Of a DNA stretch of 64,000 bases, positions 13,796 through 27,698 are shown one piece after another; within the stretch, counting starts at the first letter, position 1, and each line of letters starts with the position of its first letter. Position numbers and translations under genes: made by a program. Origin of the DNA: Dirofilaria immitis (taxonomy: Eukaryota > Nematoda > Chromadorea > Rhabditida > Onchocercidae); the NCBI GenBank assembly GCA_024305405.1, contig JAKNDB010000054.1, forward strand, positions 744,001 to 808,000. The letters are read 5' to 3'. The notes beneath the pieces were generated by a model. The model was not told the origin of the DNA. It ran no database searches and worked only from the letters and a program-made list of their open reading frames with translations.

Positions 13796-16700
13796 TTAAT
13801 TTCGATTAGCTTCGTTCAAAATCTCCAAAATTCTGAGAAATAGATTAATAATGTCTAAATATAGCGATACGCATGCTTCGATGTAATCTTCGGGTGAAGT
13901 GTGATGCATAATACGATCAATATCGAATACCAAATATATGGAAAATAAAATGGCACCAAATGTAGCTATTAAAAAATGAAATAGTGCTGATTGTATAAAG
14001 AGCTGTAAAAAAATATCATTTCACTATTTAAGTATTACAAGTATTTCTGAAGGTAACTAAACAATAATTGTAAATATTTGGTCATTCTCTAATAAAAAAT
14101 TATTCCAGTCTAATAAAGTAACAAATTAAATTTAGTAATTTTGCGATATTAATGCCGCAATGTGAAAGTGTTTGCAAACGTGAAATATGTGTTCAAATGA
14201 AAATTAACCGAAATTAAGAACTCTACAACTGCATTAAAGTCTAAAACAATTTCTACAAAAAGTAAAAATGCTTACATGTATGAAAGAAGCGGCCAGAAAA
14301 ACCATGGAAACACTGAACAATGCGGCCCAGTGACTTTGGAAATCACGTTTCGATTGGAGTGTATAAATAAAAAGACCAGTAATAGTCAATGCTGTTAGAC
14401 CAACTGCTTCAACCACAACCTTTACATCGAAAAAGGAAACTGAAATTTATAGTAAATTCAAAATTTCATAAATGTGTAAAATCTTTTCGATGATCGAAAT
14501 AGATTTAAAATTTACATCAAATATTTATGAGGATGTACAGAATTTAGCAGAAAATTAAAAATCAGATCTGCATAAATCAAAAATTTGGTGAATTTTCAAA
14601 TTATATTCTAATTTAAATAACGATATTACTCATTCAATATTATTGACTCATAGCTTCTAACTGAATTATTACAATAAGTTGTAAACACAACAGTTAACAA
14701 TAAATAGTGCTTTTAAATACAACTATTTTATTCTATAAGTAATAAAGTTTTAAATCGTACCCACAGCACCTACGGTGATGGACTGCATAACAGTCCAAGA
14801 TATTAGTAGTATGTAGTTGAGAGGTACTGAACGAGCGTAGGTAAACATTGCGAAAAGTAAAACGAATGAACCAATGATAGAAATAAATAAAATCCATAAT
14901 CTGAAAATGAAATAGCTTGAATATACTCTTTTATAATTCTTATTTTGGAATAAAATCAAAAATTACTAATACTTGAGAATCTAACACTATACACGTACTA
15001 TACTGAAATCGACTGATTCCTTTTTCAAAATGATTTTAACTTTTGCAGCCAAACGTAAAAGTTTTTTCACATCCAGATTATTAGGATGTCTCTCCTAGTT
15101 TTAAGAAAACAAATTTTTAACTTGATTTTCTTTAATTCTAAATAATTTTAAATTCAAAATTCAGTTTTGAAACACATTTCTTGGTTGCATAAAAACGGTT
15201 ATGAAATCACTGCGTAAGCTAAAGCCTTAATCAATAAATGCAAGTTCTCCATCTTGCAATATTTCAATTGTTATAATTAAACTTATGAAGGCAAATTAAA
15301 AGATTTTAGAACAAAATAACTATAAGTACAAGAATGACATGGAAATAAATATTCTAGAGATTGACGAAACAAAAGTAGAAGAAAACAATGATGCACAACA
15401 GCATTGCGAAACAACAATTTCTTAATATTTACTATTTCAAGTTATCTGAAAATAGCTTTCTGTTGGCAAATTTATTCACTTTCCGAAGAAGTTATTATAA
15501 AATATCGTAATAAATAATGTTAAATAATACAAAATTCTACATGAATTATTCTTTTTCAGGGACAATAAATCAAGATTTGATTGACAAAATGATTATTTTT
15601 TCAGAAAAGAAGAAATGATAACTATTTAATTCATCGAAACTATTCGGACTTTCCACAAGCAGAGATTAGAAGCAATAAATAAAATCTGGAAATACTTAAA
15701 AGTTAGGAATGATGGAAGCAAGAAAATTTATTTTACTAACGTTGGGAATGTCTGAAAAACGGAAATATATATCAAATTCTTCAAATAAGAATCAAAGTGT
15801 TACAAGATTTTCGAAAAAAAATTCCTTTTCGTAGTAATGTTATCATTAGCACGATTTATTAATTTCGTTCTAATTAAAATAGAATTTTTAGCTATGATTT
15901 AAATGCTTCAACATTATACTAATATTTTTGTTATGATGGGATTATTTTTCGCTCAATGTTTTCCTCATAGAAAAATCAGTCCGCAGTTGAGAATTACTTA
16001 AGTATGTATAAATTCATACAACAAATATATATGCATATAAATCGTTGAAATGGAAACAAACCATTAAATTTAAGGGCTATATTAATATTCTTTAAAGTAT
16101 CATCACTAATTCTTAAAGCCGTTTGAATTATAACAATATGATTTTTGTATGAATTTAAGGCAAACTTTAATGATGCCGAATTAAAGAAGGAATGAGAAGC
16201 AATCACTTCTTATCAACATAGCTTTTTAAGAATACAAATATCACAATAAATTTAATTCAAAAGGAAAAATAAAAACTCACTGTTCCTGCAAGAAAAGACG
16301 AATTTCCGCTGTTGCGTATAATGTCGTACAAACTATGGCTGTAATAAGCAGCTGCACAGATAGTATGCCGAAAACTTTCCGCAAAATCCTAAAATTGTGC
16401 AAAGTAAGTGGAATTCTGATAAATTAAATTACATGGAATTCCTTAACCCATTATTTATATACTAATAAAAAAGCTCTACACATTGCCTAGAAACAAAACC
16501 GCTGAAATTACGACGATGAGTAGATTAATGACTAATATAAAATATTCTACAGTTCACGTTTCTTATATTATCTGTTGCTAAAATAATGAATAGCAACTAT
16601 CTGATTAGAGAGTTGATAACAGTAATTGATAAAATAGAGAATCATAACAATCAAGATGCTATCTAATCTAATGGCGACTATATATTTCTTATACAATTAA

Positions 16701-16998
16701 AAAAAATAATAATCTATAATTAAACAACGAATAGCAACTATCTGATAAGAGAACTGATAACAATAATCGATAAGAGAGATAATCAGAGCAAAGAAATAAT
16801 ACCTAATTTAATAGCTACAGTTGCAAATATAACAGGCGCCAAATTTGCTGTAGCCTTATTGGAATTGAAATCGAAAAACCAGGGATGATGTTGCATTGAA
16901 TGATTCTGTGATGTTCGTTTTTCACTTGCTGCTTCCTCGTAACTCGGCGGTAAGCCAAGTTCGATATCTTCTTCCAGTAGTAATGGTACTGTTGCCAT
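13796..16998 (-). CDS. TMBIM / Bax inhibitor-1 family membrane protein
   Basis: TMBIM proteins are multi-pass ER, Golgi or plasma-membrane proteins that affect calcium leak and cell-death sensitivity. Five exons: 16998-16803, 16388-16281, 14900-14761, 14439-14276 and 14002-13796. The N-terminus is short and acidic with a PPSY motif (LGLPPSYEEAASE), and the family entry LRKVFGILSVQLLITA follows. Helices include LWILFISIIGSFVLLFAMFT and VVVEAVGLTALTITGLFIYT, then the loop SKRDFQS. The end is typical: FGAILFSIYLVFDIDRIM, then SPEDYIEACVSLYLDIINL. The short N-terminus resembles lifeguard-4-like members more than the Pro-rich GRINA type. The exon 1-2 junction needs one extra T (minus strand) in the run at 16383-16386, giving AIKLG-FLRKVFGIL, which matches the family. 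All other junctions are in phase. Confidence 0.92.
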
Positions 16999-19621
16999 CT
17001 GAAATTCTTAACAAAATTATTCAGTACTAAAAATGGATCCATTCTACTTACCAAATGGATTTCATTCATTTCAATGTCTCTTTATTATTTGAGATTTTCG
17101 TTATCGTCAATTTCTCGAAGTCATCCCTCATTTTCATTGATCGTATTCCACCATGTCACCATTGAAACCTTACCCCACATTCAGTCATCAGATCTTCTTC
17201 CGATATTTACTTCGCCCTCTTATCAGTCACCAGAATCCCTCGCATATCCATCCATCGTATTTTCTCCCGCACCACTAACTAATTACCTCCTCACTCAATT
17301 GATCGTTTCAGAAATCGTTGTTTCTCGTTACAGCTTAATTCTATTTTTTCACGTATTAACGTAGTATGCGTTTATTCCAGCAATGTTAAGGATGTTTAAC
17401 GTGTCAATTGGAAGTAAGTTCTCAAGTTTTACGTGATTCGTCCTTCCTTATTAGTCATATTTCCATCTCACAGTATGTACTCTTTTTTTTGAAATTTTAA
17501 TTTAAACTTGACATTCCAAGTTTTATTTTATTGACAAAAAGAAAGATTTATTGAAGTAACAAGCGATAGATAACTATTTTATAACAACGAATACAGACAG
17601 ATATTTTAAAAAATTACAAAATTAAATTAATACTAGCAATGAAAACTGTCAAAGCTTTAAAAGTCTCGAGATTCTCGATTACCTGTGTCCTAAATAAACT
17701 ACAAAATCACTTCCTTATTTACTATAATATTAACTTTTATTTTTAATTAAATGGAATTTTCTAGAAATTTTTTTTAAAAAGAAATTCATCGCTAAAAGAG
17801 AGCGGGAAAGTGAATAAACTTCATATGAAAGATATTTCATCAAATGAATCGTTTCTATAATGTTTAAAGAAAAAAGAAGAGAAATTCTTGTTTTAAATTT
17901 ATAATAATGAAATAAAAAAAAGTTTAAAATTCGGTTCCTAAGAGCATCTCTCTTTCTTTTCACATTTTTTTTCATCTATTTTTAAAAGAATTTTCCAACA
18001 TCACAACATTTCCATTTATGATTCTCGTTTTCAGTCTCGACTTTCATTAATGTCATTTGCATGATTATTTTTGGAACTTTCATTTGTTATATTTCTACAT
18101 CAAACTGAATAAAATTTGATCGAATTTCCACATTATCGTAATTTTCATTTGGATTTTCAATTTTTTTATCACTGCTGATAAATCGTAAAGTTGATTTCCT
18201 CTCTCCTGAAATATTATTTCTATTTTAATTTATTCATTTTATAAAACATATAAAATATTATTAAATTTTACTTTTCATTTTTTAATGATTATTAATTTTA
18301 CAAAAATTCTGTGCTGTATTTCATTATAATTAAATTATTCAAATTAATTTAATTTCAATTATTTGGAAGAATCTTAAGAAATTGTCAAAAAAAAAATAAG
18401 AAAGTAAATATATGGTTGTATTCTATGGATTCTATTTTAGTTTATTTATAAACTTGGCATTTTAATTCAAATTCTACTTCAATTCCATTATAAGATTAAT
18501 TCTAGTTTTTTCCTTTTTATAAATATTAAATAGTTTTAAGTAAATACCAAAATATCATTAGAATCTTTCGCTAATTCTCTTCTTTACTGTCATCAAAAGA
18601 ATTAAGTTGTTTCGATTCCTCGTCAGTTGTCCGTCGAATCCGCTGAACACGATTTCTATAATTTCGATTTAAAAAATTATTAAAATTTAACAATTGCTTT
18701 TTTTCCTCTCTCTCTATAATTTCTTAAATTTTCTAAATATACCACAGATATTAGCGTAAGGTTTGAAAAATAAGTATTCGTTACTAAATTTACGACCGTT
18801 GAATTCTAAAAAATTTTAATAGAATGACCTTATCAATGATGTGGATAATGTTTCATCGCTATCATCGATTAATTCCGGCAAATTAAGCAAACTATAAATT
18901 AATTAATTAATTTCTTATTGAAAAAATAAATTCTGTTAAAATTCAAATTTTGTTAAAAATGTTATTTTAACACATTTTTAGATATAATCATAAATACTTC
19001 ATGCAATACGATGATATATTTATGACAACAAAATTTTTCTAATTTATGTATCAATTTTACCGCAAAAATAATTGTTTACATTTCGTGACATAAACAGAAA
19101 GTTTTAGATAAAATTAAAATATCGGTTTTAATTATTGCTTTTTCAATTTATCATAAATTTTTCTTTAGATCATAGATAAGATCCGATATATTAAAAGCAA
19201 ACCCTTCTTCCAATTCGTTGATCCTTTCCATCGATATTGTATCATTCATTGATAATCCTTGCTTAAATGATAATTTTACATCATTCCTGGAAAAGTGTTT
19301 TATTCGATAAAATATTTTTTATAATTGATTTTTTAATAATTTAGATTATTAAAATATTTTTCAAATTTAATAAATGAAAACTTATAAACTTTTTTTCATA
19401 AAAATCCTAACGCATATTTAATTAGGTTTAATTTCATATGTCATATTGTTGATAGAGTAATATGATATGAGTTAAATTATTTCACATTTTTAACGAACCG
19501 ATTTCACTTGTTCTATAGAAAAAGGCCGTAATATTTGTTAAAATTTCATGAAAACGATTATTAATTGGATCAAATATTTTAATTAGACTATTAATTTTTG
19601 CAACATATTATCCACTGACAA
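16999..19621. other. Intergenic, no gene seen
   Basis: A 96-codon plus-strand frame at 17074-17364 is Ser/Pro/Leu-rich, with no acceptor or donor pattern and no conserved look; it is probably upstream sequence of the TMBIM gene. The rest is AT-rich with long A and T tracts. The minus-strand frame at 17730-17975 is low complexity. Confidence 0.45.
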
Positions 19622-22142
19622 CTACATCTTGGCTGCCATAGACGAATTAATTAGGATATTTGACATTTCACATATTTTAATACTAGGCCCTTTTGATGCT
19701 TGGCTCATATCGGTGATATATGATTGTCCTAATCGGATGAATGATATATGTTTGCCAGATATTATGAATAGTTTACAATTTGATTTCTTCATTAGAATCG
19801 TCAGCTGATGATTTTTAGTTCTGCTTCCTTTCACGGCTTCACTTCTTATCATTTCTTCTTCTTCTAGAATCGTTTCTGTCGGACTTAGTGATAAACTGAT
19901 AGGAACTTTTTTTGATGCTGTTATTGTTCGTCTGAAGAAAATAAGCAATTGCATAGTTTTTTTCTCGAGAAAATAAAAAGTTTTTTGAAAATTTTCTTAG
20001 CTAAAATGCTAAAGCTAATATTTCAAAATATCAATTATCCGTCTATTAATCTACTAATCATTTAACAAAAATATGTAAATTGAATAAAAATAATTCAAAA
20101 TATAAGACTGAATTTATAAATTAATCAATTAAAATGAAAATATATTCAGGAACTATCAAAGATTTATTATCAATCATTCATATGATAATTTGACTGTATT
20201 CCTTAACAACTAATTATTCAAGCAAAATGATAACAACAAAAATTTTTGAAACATATCTTTTTATCATGTATTGCAAGATGGAATTAATCTTTCCCAATAT
20301 ATATATATACATACATATCGGGAAAATACTCTATCTATTTCGGCAAAAATAAAGCAAACCAATGGATCAAATTGAACCGATTTGTTAATTAAACCAAATT
20401 GATTGGATCATTTAAATCGATGGATCAACTGGATCGATTTATTGATTAATATTGCAGTCTATCATGCGTTAATATAACAAATAAACTTTTACAGTAAGAA
20501 CTGAATTAAAAATTAATTAAATAAAAGTTTATGATAATGTTGATAATTTTACCTGCTAGTATCAGCTGATAAATTTCTCGATGAATTTAAATGAACACTG
20601 GAATGATTTGGCCTAAATATTACTGATTGTCTATTTTCTTCAGCTATCCGGGCTTGTTGATAACGAAAATAGCAATATGTATTATAAGGAAATAATACTC
20701 CATAACCAATTACAAAAATTCTAAAAAAAAAAGGATTGAAAATTTTTTTCATTTTTAACTCAAAATTGTGAAATTTGTTAAATGAGTTAGGTGGAAATTG
20801 TAAAAATGATAAAATTGATAATATTTATCAGTTAAGAAAGTAATTCATTCATTATTTTACTAAATTATTATTTGCATAGTAACGCTTTTTATTTGTTACC
20901 TTCAATACATATAAAAAAACGAGAATTTTCACATAAATTTTGTTTACATGATAACGTTTTTATTTATTGTATTCTTATTTGAATGATAACATGTTCGTCC
21001 AATTATCATCTTACAAAAAGTTCTAGAAATAGAACTTTCTAGAGATATAGGAAAGAAAAGTTTTAATAAATTACGCAATGTTGATATAAATTGCAGTAAG
21101 ACATCGATTCGTAGGATTTTGATAAATTAATTTTTCAATTTTAGCTAATTGTTTTTTCATTTCTGTCTCATTACGTGGCATTCGTGGCATTACAATTCGT
21201 ATAGATTTGCCGAATAATTTCCACGTATATAAACGCTGAAATAACGTGAATTTTTAGAATTTAACTTCAACTTCTTTCTTACGTCATAATTCATAAAATT
21301 ATTTTATTTTTTTATATAAACTCAGTTTTGTAGAAGTTATTATTTTAGAATTGGTTTAAAACTTCAATCCCCAATAATTAGGAAAGAAATCTGAATAATA
21401 TCAAAGATGATCTCATTGATAAGAAATTTTTCCATCACTATTAAAAATCTTAAGATTTTCAGAAACCTTGCCATCAAAAAATTCGGCGATCGTCCAGAAA
21501 ATTTTGTCGTATATTGCTTGAAGTAAACGTTTTATTTTCATCCATACCTGGTTGATTATTTTTTTGATGATGGATATCCTAATTTGTTTTTATTTGTGCT
21601 AAAATTTTTATTTAGAATTTTAAAAAATTAACTAAAATTCAATTTGAGCAAGTGCTTTTTGGTTTGATAAAATTATTATGCTTAGTTTCGAAGTTTTTAA
21701 CAATAATAAAATTAATTTTTATTATAATGAAATGATTTATAAAATTTCAATCACACTGATATTAAAATGATAAATTTTAATATTGCGTACGTGAAAAATT
21801 GTACAGTCATTCATTTGATCAATTTCAAAATGGCTAAAAATCACAAAATTATTGGAAAAAAAAATAATTCAGTATCATAAATAAATTATTGAAATTTCTT
21901 GCAGAAAATAATTCTATAAAATCGAGACAAAAATGAACACAACCTGGCTAAGTTTGTTTTTTTGGTTTGTGGAACTTTTTTGATGATACAACAGATATTT
22001 CAGTAACAATAGCTAGAATCATTGTCCAGAGTCGTAAATTCATTTCTTCCGAGGAATGCATATGCAAGAAGTGATAAGTTGAAATTTCGATAATTAAACA
22101 TAAACAAAAATATTTAGGCTTAGCATCCAACAACGTGATTTC
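19622..22142 (-). CDS. Unrecognised multi-exon membrane protein
   Basis: Five exons chain in phase on the minus strand: 22142-21944, 21547-21467, 21235-21075, 20720-20553 and 19931-19622 (TAG). Hydrophobic stretches lie in exon 1 (YFCLCLIIEISTYHF and LWTMILAIVTEISVV) and across the exon 3-4 junction (AIYINIAIFVIGYGVLFPY). Between them are basic segments (VWMKIKRLLQAIYDKIF, MPRMPRNETEMKKQLAKIEK). The tail is Ser/Thr/Glu/Lys-rich and probably disordered. Exon 1 reads into a TAG unless one base is removed from the 7-base run at 21957-21963; removal makes it exactly 66 codons and in phase with exon 2. Exon 1 starts at an acceptor, so 5' exons are missing from this model; none is convincing upstream. 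I recognise no family. It may be a fragment of a larger polytopic protein. Confidence 0.55.
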
Positions 22143-24740
22143 CTGTAAAATAAATAATATTTAGCCATAAAATAATTTAGTTACATTTATTTTATACGGC
22201 CATATTTGGCTTTCATAGATATAATTTAACAAGCTGCTTTTAATCAGAGTTAGGCTTATTTTAAGCATTAAACCATACTTAGCTTTTATTGATTTTATAT
22301 AATTTCTATTGATCAATTTCAAAGTGATTAAAAATTGTAAAATTATAAAGGATTTAAATAATTCAATATGTTAATTCAATATATCAATTTTAATTCTTTA
22401 AAATGCTTCTCTTATTCTTCTCTCCAAAAAAAATACCGTAAATTTCCGGAATTTATTAACTAATAAAATTAGAAGATAGTTGCTAAGGATCAACGGGATT
22501 TTTGTCTCATACAGAGAAAAGCATTCAAATATATCATTTGACCTTTCTACAAGGTTAATATATATAATTTACATCGATCAAAGTTACTTTCTTCGCCGCC
22601 AAAATTTTTACATTACTTCATCGAGAATATCATATCAGTGCATAGAAATAACAATTCTCCAATATCACTTTATCGAGATTGCATTATTAGGACATAGAAA
22701 TAACAATTCTTGAAATAATCCAAAAAAATATAAATCGAAATTACAAAAATGTAAGTTTAGAAAGTTCATTTTAAGTTAAAATTGTATTGATAATACATAA
22801 ATATAAGCATAACATAAATTTTATCAAAGTGATTTGATTAGATTTTTTTGTCAAAAAGAAATGATGATATGATAATATTTGTTATAGATGAATAGATACG
22901 ATTAATTTTAAAATTTAAATTTTTATTTATTCAGAGATTGCATTAAAAATCAACATATCATTGAACTATTTACAAATGATTATAATAACTTGAGATGTTT
23001 TGAAAATATCATAATGAATATTTTATTTATAAATAAATAACTTTGATACAATAATTAATTAATTAATTGCTGAAACATATTTTATTAAATTGAAAATATA
23101 AATTTTATGAAAATTATTTTCAAAAATTTGTTAAATTTGTAGTTAAATAATTGAAAAAATTAATCAATAAATTTAGCAAAGAATAAATCAGTGAGTAACT
23201 CAAAATACGTTACGATCGATGAATATCCTAAAATATATAAGTGAACATTTTCAACACTTAAATTTTTGAATTAAATTAATATCATACAGAAATTTAGATT
23301 TAACCTGATAAGCAGAAATCCAAAATCTATTATGATCTGTGAATATTCTAAAATATAATGACTAAATTTTCAAAATTTCAAATTCCAATTTTAAATTATA
23401 TTAATGTAACTAACTTCGAGAATTTAAACTAAATGTATCACCTGTCTAGAATATTACAGGTTTTTTTCGAAATTTAAGTATAGAAATCGTCTGATTTGAT
23501 TTGATTTACTTATAATTCAGCGATGGTATAGTTCATACGGAATATCAGACAAGAAAAATGTTGAAAAATTCTTGATTGATAACAATATTTAGCAAATGAT
23601 CAAATCATCGTCTTATTTCAATCGATAATATATTTTATTCTCAATTAAACAATAATATTTATTATCAGACAAATCGTAAAATCAGTTTTAGTCGCTTTTA
23701 TTTTCTTTTATTAACAGATCAAATCTTATTTCAATTGACAATCATTTTTATCATCTGATTACTCTTCAAAGAGTTAAAGTATTGAATAGAAAATTATTAT
23801 CATATCTTGTATCGTTTGCTTACCAACGATCAAAAAACAATCACCTTTATCAGAATATTGATATTATAAAATTATGAATATCAACAATATAAAACCATAA
23901 ATTAATAAACCTCTCATATTGCTGTTAATTTTATTTTTCTATGATGAAGATAATTATCAAACGTAATATAGCAATTTATTAATCGTATATACCGTATGCA
24001 GTTTAAGAAATGGGAGTATAAAATTGAAAGATGGGAATTATAATTACTATGGAATATTCAGATTCTTTATTCAAACTATTGTTGATTCCATTTGGATCGA
24101 TACTTGAATCAGATTATATCAATTTCTTCTAAGAATATTCATTTCTTACTTTTTTTGTCTATCCAAAATATTTTTTGAGAAACAAACAATTTTTTTCTAT
24201 TTTTATTGATTTTATTAGTAAGAATTTATTTCATAAAATAAAAATAAGAAATGAATATGAAATTTCTCAAAAAGAAAAGATATTAGATTATTAAAAAGGT
24301 TTAATAGTAAAATCAATTCATTTTCAAAATATATGAATTTCTTTGAAAATAAATATCAGAGGAATGAAAGATAGACGAATAAACATTTATAATAATATTA
24401 AACTTTTATAAGAATGAAATAAGCATATCAATTAGCATTGAATAATATACTTAGACTAATCTCGATTTAATCATTCTAATTTCAATTAAAAATTTCCTAT
24501 GGAAAAATGTAAAACAATGAATGAGAAATTTCATAACAATTTTATAAACCAAAAATGGAAAAGAATAAAGAGCAATTAAATAATATATGAAATAGTGAAA
24601 ATTTTGAAGAAAAGAAAAAGCAATTAAATAATATAGAGTAAGTAATGTGATAAAATTGAAAGAAAAGAAAAATGCGAAATTTTGAGAAAATACAGAATAA
24701 AATTTATTTTTTGATAAGAATATCGATGAATCAGATAATG
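22143..24740. other. Intergenic or unmodelled 5' region, no exon identified
   Basis: First exons of the membrane protein at 19.6-22.1 kb may lie here, but none is recognisable. The minus-strand frame at 24451-24744 begins at the cytochrome b5 stop codon and is Phe/Leu/Ser-rich 3' sequence, not a gene. The plus frame at 22480-22713 is also low complexity. Confidence 0.4.
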
Positions 24741-25774
24741 TCAACGAAGCAATAAATAATAAATGATAGCTGATAATATGGCTAACGCCGTATAAAATAC
24801 CATCAAGTTCATCGTATATGTATCACTAAATTTAATAAATTTCAATTATTATTAATTCTTATTTAATTTCAAATTATTTTTTGATATTTAAATTACGAAT
24901 GAAAAATATTTGCCAATAAATCATGCAACAATAAAGATTAAATTTATGAAAATCTCTTCTTTTTAGCATTTTTTAAAATATATTTATTTGCATAAATTTA
25001 TTTTCTATTTAAATTACCTTTTATTATCATCTATTTTCTCGAACCATTTCTCCTTATCATATGAATATAACATTTTTTCCTCCTGAAATTAATCACTGAT
25101 TAAGCCTTTAAAATAATACAAATATTAACAATCAATCATTAATTTTAGTAAAATTATTAATTTTCCAACATAATTAAAACCTAATTTTTTAATAATTTTT
25201 AATTAAAATAAAATTTAAAAAAAATTAATCAATTAATTAATAATAAATAGAATTTTTAAAAGAAAATATATTTTTGAATAATATTTTTATTTTTTTACCT
25301 CAACTATTTCTCCCACCAAATAATTCTCTTTCATAAGTCGAGCATCTGTTGAATGTCCAATATCTTCATATGCTTCAGTAGCATCAAGACCAGCCTGATT
25401 TAATAATACTTCACTACCACCCGGATGCTGAAATTATCATCCAAATGTTGAAATTATATTCTGGATACAAAAATTATCACCTAGATATTATATAATCTTA
25501 ATACTGAAATTAATACTGAAATCTTAATACTGAAATTATCATACTGAATTGTGTATCTGCGATTATAAATATAGCAGATATTATGCATAAATATATTCTA
25601 TAATTGAAATTGATATAAAAAAAAGAGAAAATATTATACGAATAACGAAAATAAACTTGCTTCATCAAGAAATGCTGTAAGATCATAAACTTTGTTGCCG
25701 ATACATACCCATGAACTATTACCAGTATTATGTTTTGCTACTTCTGCTCGTGTCATCTGTTTTAAAGCAATCAT
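24741..25774 (-). CDS. Cytochrome b5, membrane anchored
   Basis: Cytochrome b5 carries electrons from its reductase or cytochrome P450 reductase to desaturases and P450s on the ER face. Four exons: 25774-25661, 25427-25299, 25082-25018 and 24825-24741 (TGA). The product of about 130 residues has the heme fold: [48 protein letters not shown], then [12 protein letters not shown]. The two axial heme histidines are those of HPGG and GHS. A linker ([12 protein letters not shown]) leads to a C-terminal helix ([20 protein letters not shown]) that acts as tail anchor, with a basic last residue. Intron 1 begins GC, not GT (GAA|GCAAGT...CAG|CAT), and splits LDE from HPGG exactly in phase. A second in-frame Met lies six codons after the first; either could start. 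No frame errors. Confidence 0.96.
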
Positions 25775-27490
25775 TTTTTTTTCCTATAAAAATGAGCTAT
25801 TTGTAAATATGACAAATTTCGAGAAAATATTTTAATCGCTTTCCATAAAATATATTTTAAGTTTTTTTTTCGACACTAAACTAATCAATCAATTTATTTA
25901 ATTTAAAATAAATAGAAATTTTTATTAACAAAAAATTTTCACTACGAAAGAAAGGAAAAAGAAAAATAAATAAAATGAAAAATAAAATTTGTACATTAAA
26001 AAGAATGAAAAAAGAAGAAAAATTTTTTTAATTTTAATTTAATTGAAATTCAAAATGTCAATTATCTTTCAATTTCAAATTAAAATTGGAATATAACAAA
26101 TTTAAGTAAATTAACAAATATAATTTTCTTTTATTTACAATTTCTCAAATTTATCTGTTTTATCATTTAGATTTAAAAAAAAATAAGCCTATGCTGAAAT
26201 TTATAATTCAAATATAATCGATTGCAATTTTATCAAGAATAAATAAATTCTATCAATGAGAAATTATTTAATCAAAGAATAGATCAAATGATAATTGTTA
26301 AAAGTTGAAAAGTTGCCGTTAATAAATTTACTTCCTTATTATTATTATTATCAATTTTGGACATTGCAATGATAAATATGAAAGATCCGTTTTGATATAG
26401 TTCATAAATATAAATATTAAAACAAAGAGAACGGATATTTTAAATTGAAAAAGGAAATGATTAAATAAATAAATAATTCATATAATGATTATAACCCTTG
26501 TTAGATTTCAAAAAAAGACATAAAATGAAATAATTTCAATGTTTGATAAAGTTTGATAAGATAAAGATAACTCATTGGATAGTTTTGACCTTTTCTTATA
26601 TTTTATAAAGCATAAGGTCATGCATATTTTTAAATTTTTAATTAATTTGTTTTGAAATAATTTTATAATTTAAATAATTTTAAAAATTGTTTATATAACA
26701 ATCTTATAAATAATTAGGAAAAAGAACATTTAGCTTAACGTTTCAATTATTGTTTTGTTGATTGTTAAAGAAAATTTCAAATTTTGCATAACGAGAAATT
26801 TCAACTAAAAAAACTTGATAAAATTATTGATAAATGATTTCTGATAATAATATTAGTGAGTGTTTATTGCTTTCATATTCATTTCTTCAATTATCATTTT
26901 ATCAATGTTAAAATAGTTTCTGCAAAAAAAGAAAATATGAAATTTAGGAAGAAAAAAATAAAAATGACATTAATTTTCTTTTTTTTTCTTTGCTATACTA
27001 AATTTGATAAATGAAATTCACTTAAAAGAAATTACTTTTTTTCATTGTACCTAAAAACTTATAATTGAAATTTACATTCGATATTAAGCAAATTTAATTT
27101 CAATAAGCATAAATTTAATTCGATATTTCGATAACATTTTCCGATATATGTTGAAATAATTATTTAACTTCAAAAATCAACAATTCATTTTATTTACTGG
27201 GTAATTTTAATTAAGATCAAAAGTTTAGATGATACGATAACAGTATATAAACAAAGCGATATATATATCATTTAACAGAAACACATTTATTGATCGATAA
27301 TTGGGAATGAATTAATATAATTCATTTAATATTAGCGATAATCATTTTATAATATTATTATCAATTAAAATAATTTTTTTTTTTTTTTAAAGGATAAAAT
27401 TGAAGAAAGTTGAAAAACAACAATAATTTTAAGAAAAAACAGAAATGTTAGCAAAGTGTAAAAGAAACATATCGTTGCTTTGACGTAATA

Positions 27491-27554
27491 AACAAGAATA
27501 TTAACTTTCAGGGTCATCTTGTTGAAACAAGAATATTAACTTTCAGGGTCATCT
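27491..27554 (+). repeat. Short direct repeat, 29-bp unit with 35-bp period
   Basis: AACAAGAATATTAACTTTCA followed by GGGTCATCT occurs at 27491 and again at 27526. GATGACCCC follows near 27588, a partial inverted match to the GGGTCATC ending. Confidence 0.8.
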
Positions 27555-27657
27555 GTTGTCATTTTTAAGTGAAAGATCGATAATAAGATGACCCCAAAGG
27601 AAAAACATATTGTATGTGTTTCTTAACAATAAAACAATTTTAATTATGTGAAAAAAC

Positions 27658-27698
27658 GAGAGAGGGAGAAAGAAAGAAAGAGAGAGAGAGAAAGAGAA
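27658..27698 (+). repeat. GA-rich simple repeat
   Basis: A purine-only stretch of GAGA and GAAA units. GAGA-like elements can mark promoters; no function is claimed here. Confidence 0.7.

Noticed and set aside
17074..17364. 96-codon plus frame, Ser/Pro/Leu-rich
   Set aside because: No donor or acceptor, no family resemblance; lies just upstream of the TMBIM start and is probably its promoter or leader region.
24451..24744. 97-codon minus frame next to cytochrome b5
   Set aside because: Starts at the cytochrome b5 stop codon and is low-complexity 3' sequence.
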